From positions 631,794 through 695,793 of the forward strand of contig VYZB01000237.1 in NCBI GenBank assembly GCA_013397455.1: a DNA stretch of 64,000 bases, in the 5' to 3' direction. The position numbers and the translations under genes are program-made. The notes beneath the pieces are model-generated. The model worked only from the letters and a program-made list of their open reading frames with translations, did not search any database and had not been told where the DNA came from. Of the stretch, positions 63,351 through 64,000 are shown piece after piece. Numbering within the stretch: the stretch's first letter is position 1; every line of letters begins with the position of its first letter. The DNA is from Crotophaga sulcirostris (Eukaryota > Chordata > Aves > Cuculiformes > Crotophagidae).

Positions 63351-63477
63351 ATCCATGTTGCAGCACTACATATTCCCATACAAGAAACACATACATGTGA
63401 GGGGACAGAACAAGCCCTTACATATTCTTTTAAAAGGACTATTTATGAAAGAAAATATTTTTTTCCAGAGGCTGCAG
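63351..63477. other. Intronic sequence, nothing recognised
   Basis: Short AT-rich spacer between the CR1 fragment and the GC-rich island. No feature was seen. Confidence 0.5.
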
Positions 63478-63523
63478 GCCTTTCCCCCAAGGCACGAGGG
63501 GGGAAAGGCAGGGGGGCCCTGCC
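63478..63523 (+). repeat. Two adjacent perfect GC-rich hairpins
   Basis: Arms 63478-63488 (GCCTTTCCCCC) and 63499-63509 (GGGGGAAAGGC) are perfectly complementary over 11 bp with a 10-nt loop. Immediately overlapping, GGCAGGG at 63507-63513 and CCCTGCC at 63517-63523 form a second 7-bp perfect stem with a 3-nt loop. Their origin is unknown. Confidence 0.88.
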
Positions 63524-63527
63524 ACCT

Positions 63528-63564
63528 CCCCCTGTCCCCAGCTCCCTGTGCCCCTTCTCTTCCC
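63528..63564 (-). other. G-quadruplex motif on the minus strand
   Basis: Five C-runs on the plus strand (63528-63532, 63536-63539, 63544-63546, 63551-63554 and 63562-63564) with loops of 3, 4, 4 and 7 nt give a G3+N1-7 pattern on the minus strand, which is the RNA-sense strand of IMMP2L. It could fold in DNA or pre-mRNA; this is pattern-based inference. Confidence 0.75.
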
Positions 63565-64000
63565 ATCTGCTCCTGTTACTCCCTGAGGGGGTTTCAGTTG
63601 TGACTTTTTAAGCAGTCAGGCCACCCACTAAGCCAGAATGCCTCTGTCTTAATTCATATAGCAGTAAAGCACTACAAGGACCTGATTAGCATTGACAAAG
63701 TGGCTTCAACATAACTAAAATAAATTTTTAATCACTTTAATTAAACAAATGCAAATTCCCAAATGTAGATGAGTTTAAAGCAGTTTTCCAAAGCTCTAGT
63801 TCATTTCCACGCATGTTCTTGATTCTTCTCTGTGTCACAGAAACAAGTATCCCTTGAGGATGGCAAATAAATGAAAGCTTCTGGGTGTTGCGTAAAACAA
63901 TTGCATCTGCCAGCTGGTAAGATCATTCCAAAAACTAGATGAGCAGCTCAGGGCAAGATAGGAAATTGCTACTTTGAGCAGGAAAGAGGAAGCTTCAGAG
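63565..64000. other. Intronic sequence, nothing recognised
   Basis: Composition returns to AT-rich intron after about 63600. No gene, exon or repeat was recognised up to the window end. Confidence 0.5.

Noticed and set aside
1..64000. Nested LRRN3-type gene inside the IMMP2L intron
   Set aside because: That gene has a long single coding exon in mammals; no ORF near that size exists here.
1..64000. CRISPR arrays, operons, prophage or other prokaryotic systems
   Set aside because: CR1 LINEs, a spliced exon and AT-rich intronic texture show a vertebrate nuclear genome; no regularly spaced repeats were seen.
1..64000. Endogenous retrovirus or LTR element
   Set aside because: No paired LTRs, primer-binding site or gag/pol/env-type frames were recognised; all RT-like sequence is of CR1 type.

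Overview
This is a vertebrate nuclear, almost wholly intronic window, and the repeats point to a bird. It is AT-rich, has no bacterial-style coding density and no open reading frame longer than about 150 codons. The recognisable interspersed repeats are CR1-family LINEs, in both orientations and of several ages. Several carry the CR1 3' tail of short direct repeats (ATTCTATG, ATTCTGTG or ATACTGTGA type). No SINE, LTR element or DNA transposon was recognised.

The one protein-coding feature I can support is a 66-nt internal exon on the minus strand (49281-49346). It encodes the segment around [16 protein letters not shown], which matches inner mitochondrial membrane peptidase subunit 2 (IMMP2L), and it carries the catalytic lysine of that S26-family peptidase. 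A strong donor (CAA|GTAAGT), a pyrimidine-rich acceptor ending CAG and a plausible branch point flank it. The rest of the window is therefore best read as two IMMP2L introns: at least 49.2 kb downstream of the exon (1-49280) and at least 14.6 kb upstream (49347-64000). This fits the very large introns known for this gene.

Layout: 1-20 kb is AT-rich intron with a CR1 3' end at 4.55-4.84 kb and an ancient CR1-like C-terminal fragment at 10.2-10.5 kb. At 20.5-22.1 kb an ATGAGAAA-type minisatellite is followed by two old plus-strand CR1 copies. At 23.76-24.52 kb two CR1 3' ends lie in opposite orientation. At 29.0 kb there is a 62-nt pyrimidine tract, at 32.3 kb a CR1 3' end and at 34.74 kb a G-quadruplex motif. 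At 39.02-39.12 kb an exact 50-bp duplication is separated by a single N, which is probably an assembly seam. At 40.28-41.22 kb a plus-strand CR1 is nested inside a minus-strand CR1. At 45.98-46.76 kb lies one of the best-preserved CR1 copies. The exon is at 49.3 kb, with an AT-rich local duplication about 500 bp upstream of it in transcript orientation. CR1 fragments follow at 52.7 and 53.2 kb. At 61.15-63.35 kb the 5' half of a CR1 (ORF1 and endonuclease region) abuts an oppositely oriented CR1 fragment, followed by a GC-rich hairpin and quadruplex island at 63.48-63.57 kb.

I found no convincing undescribed biological system. The most useful observations are the IMMP2L exon, the assembly seam, the nested and composite CR1 structures, a recurrent hairpin near the end of CR1 ORF2, and a few secondary-structure or conserved-looking intronic segments.
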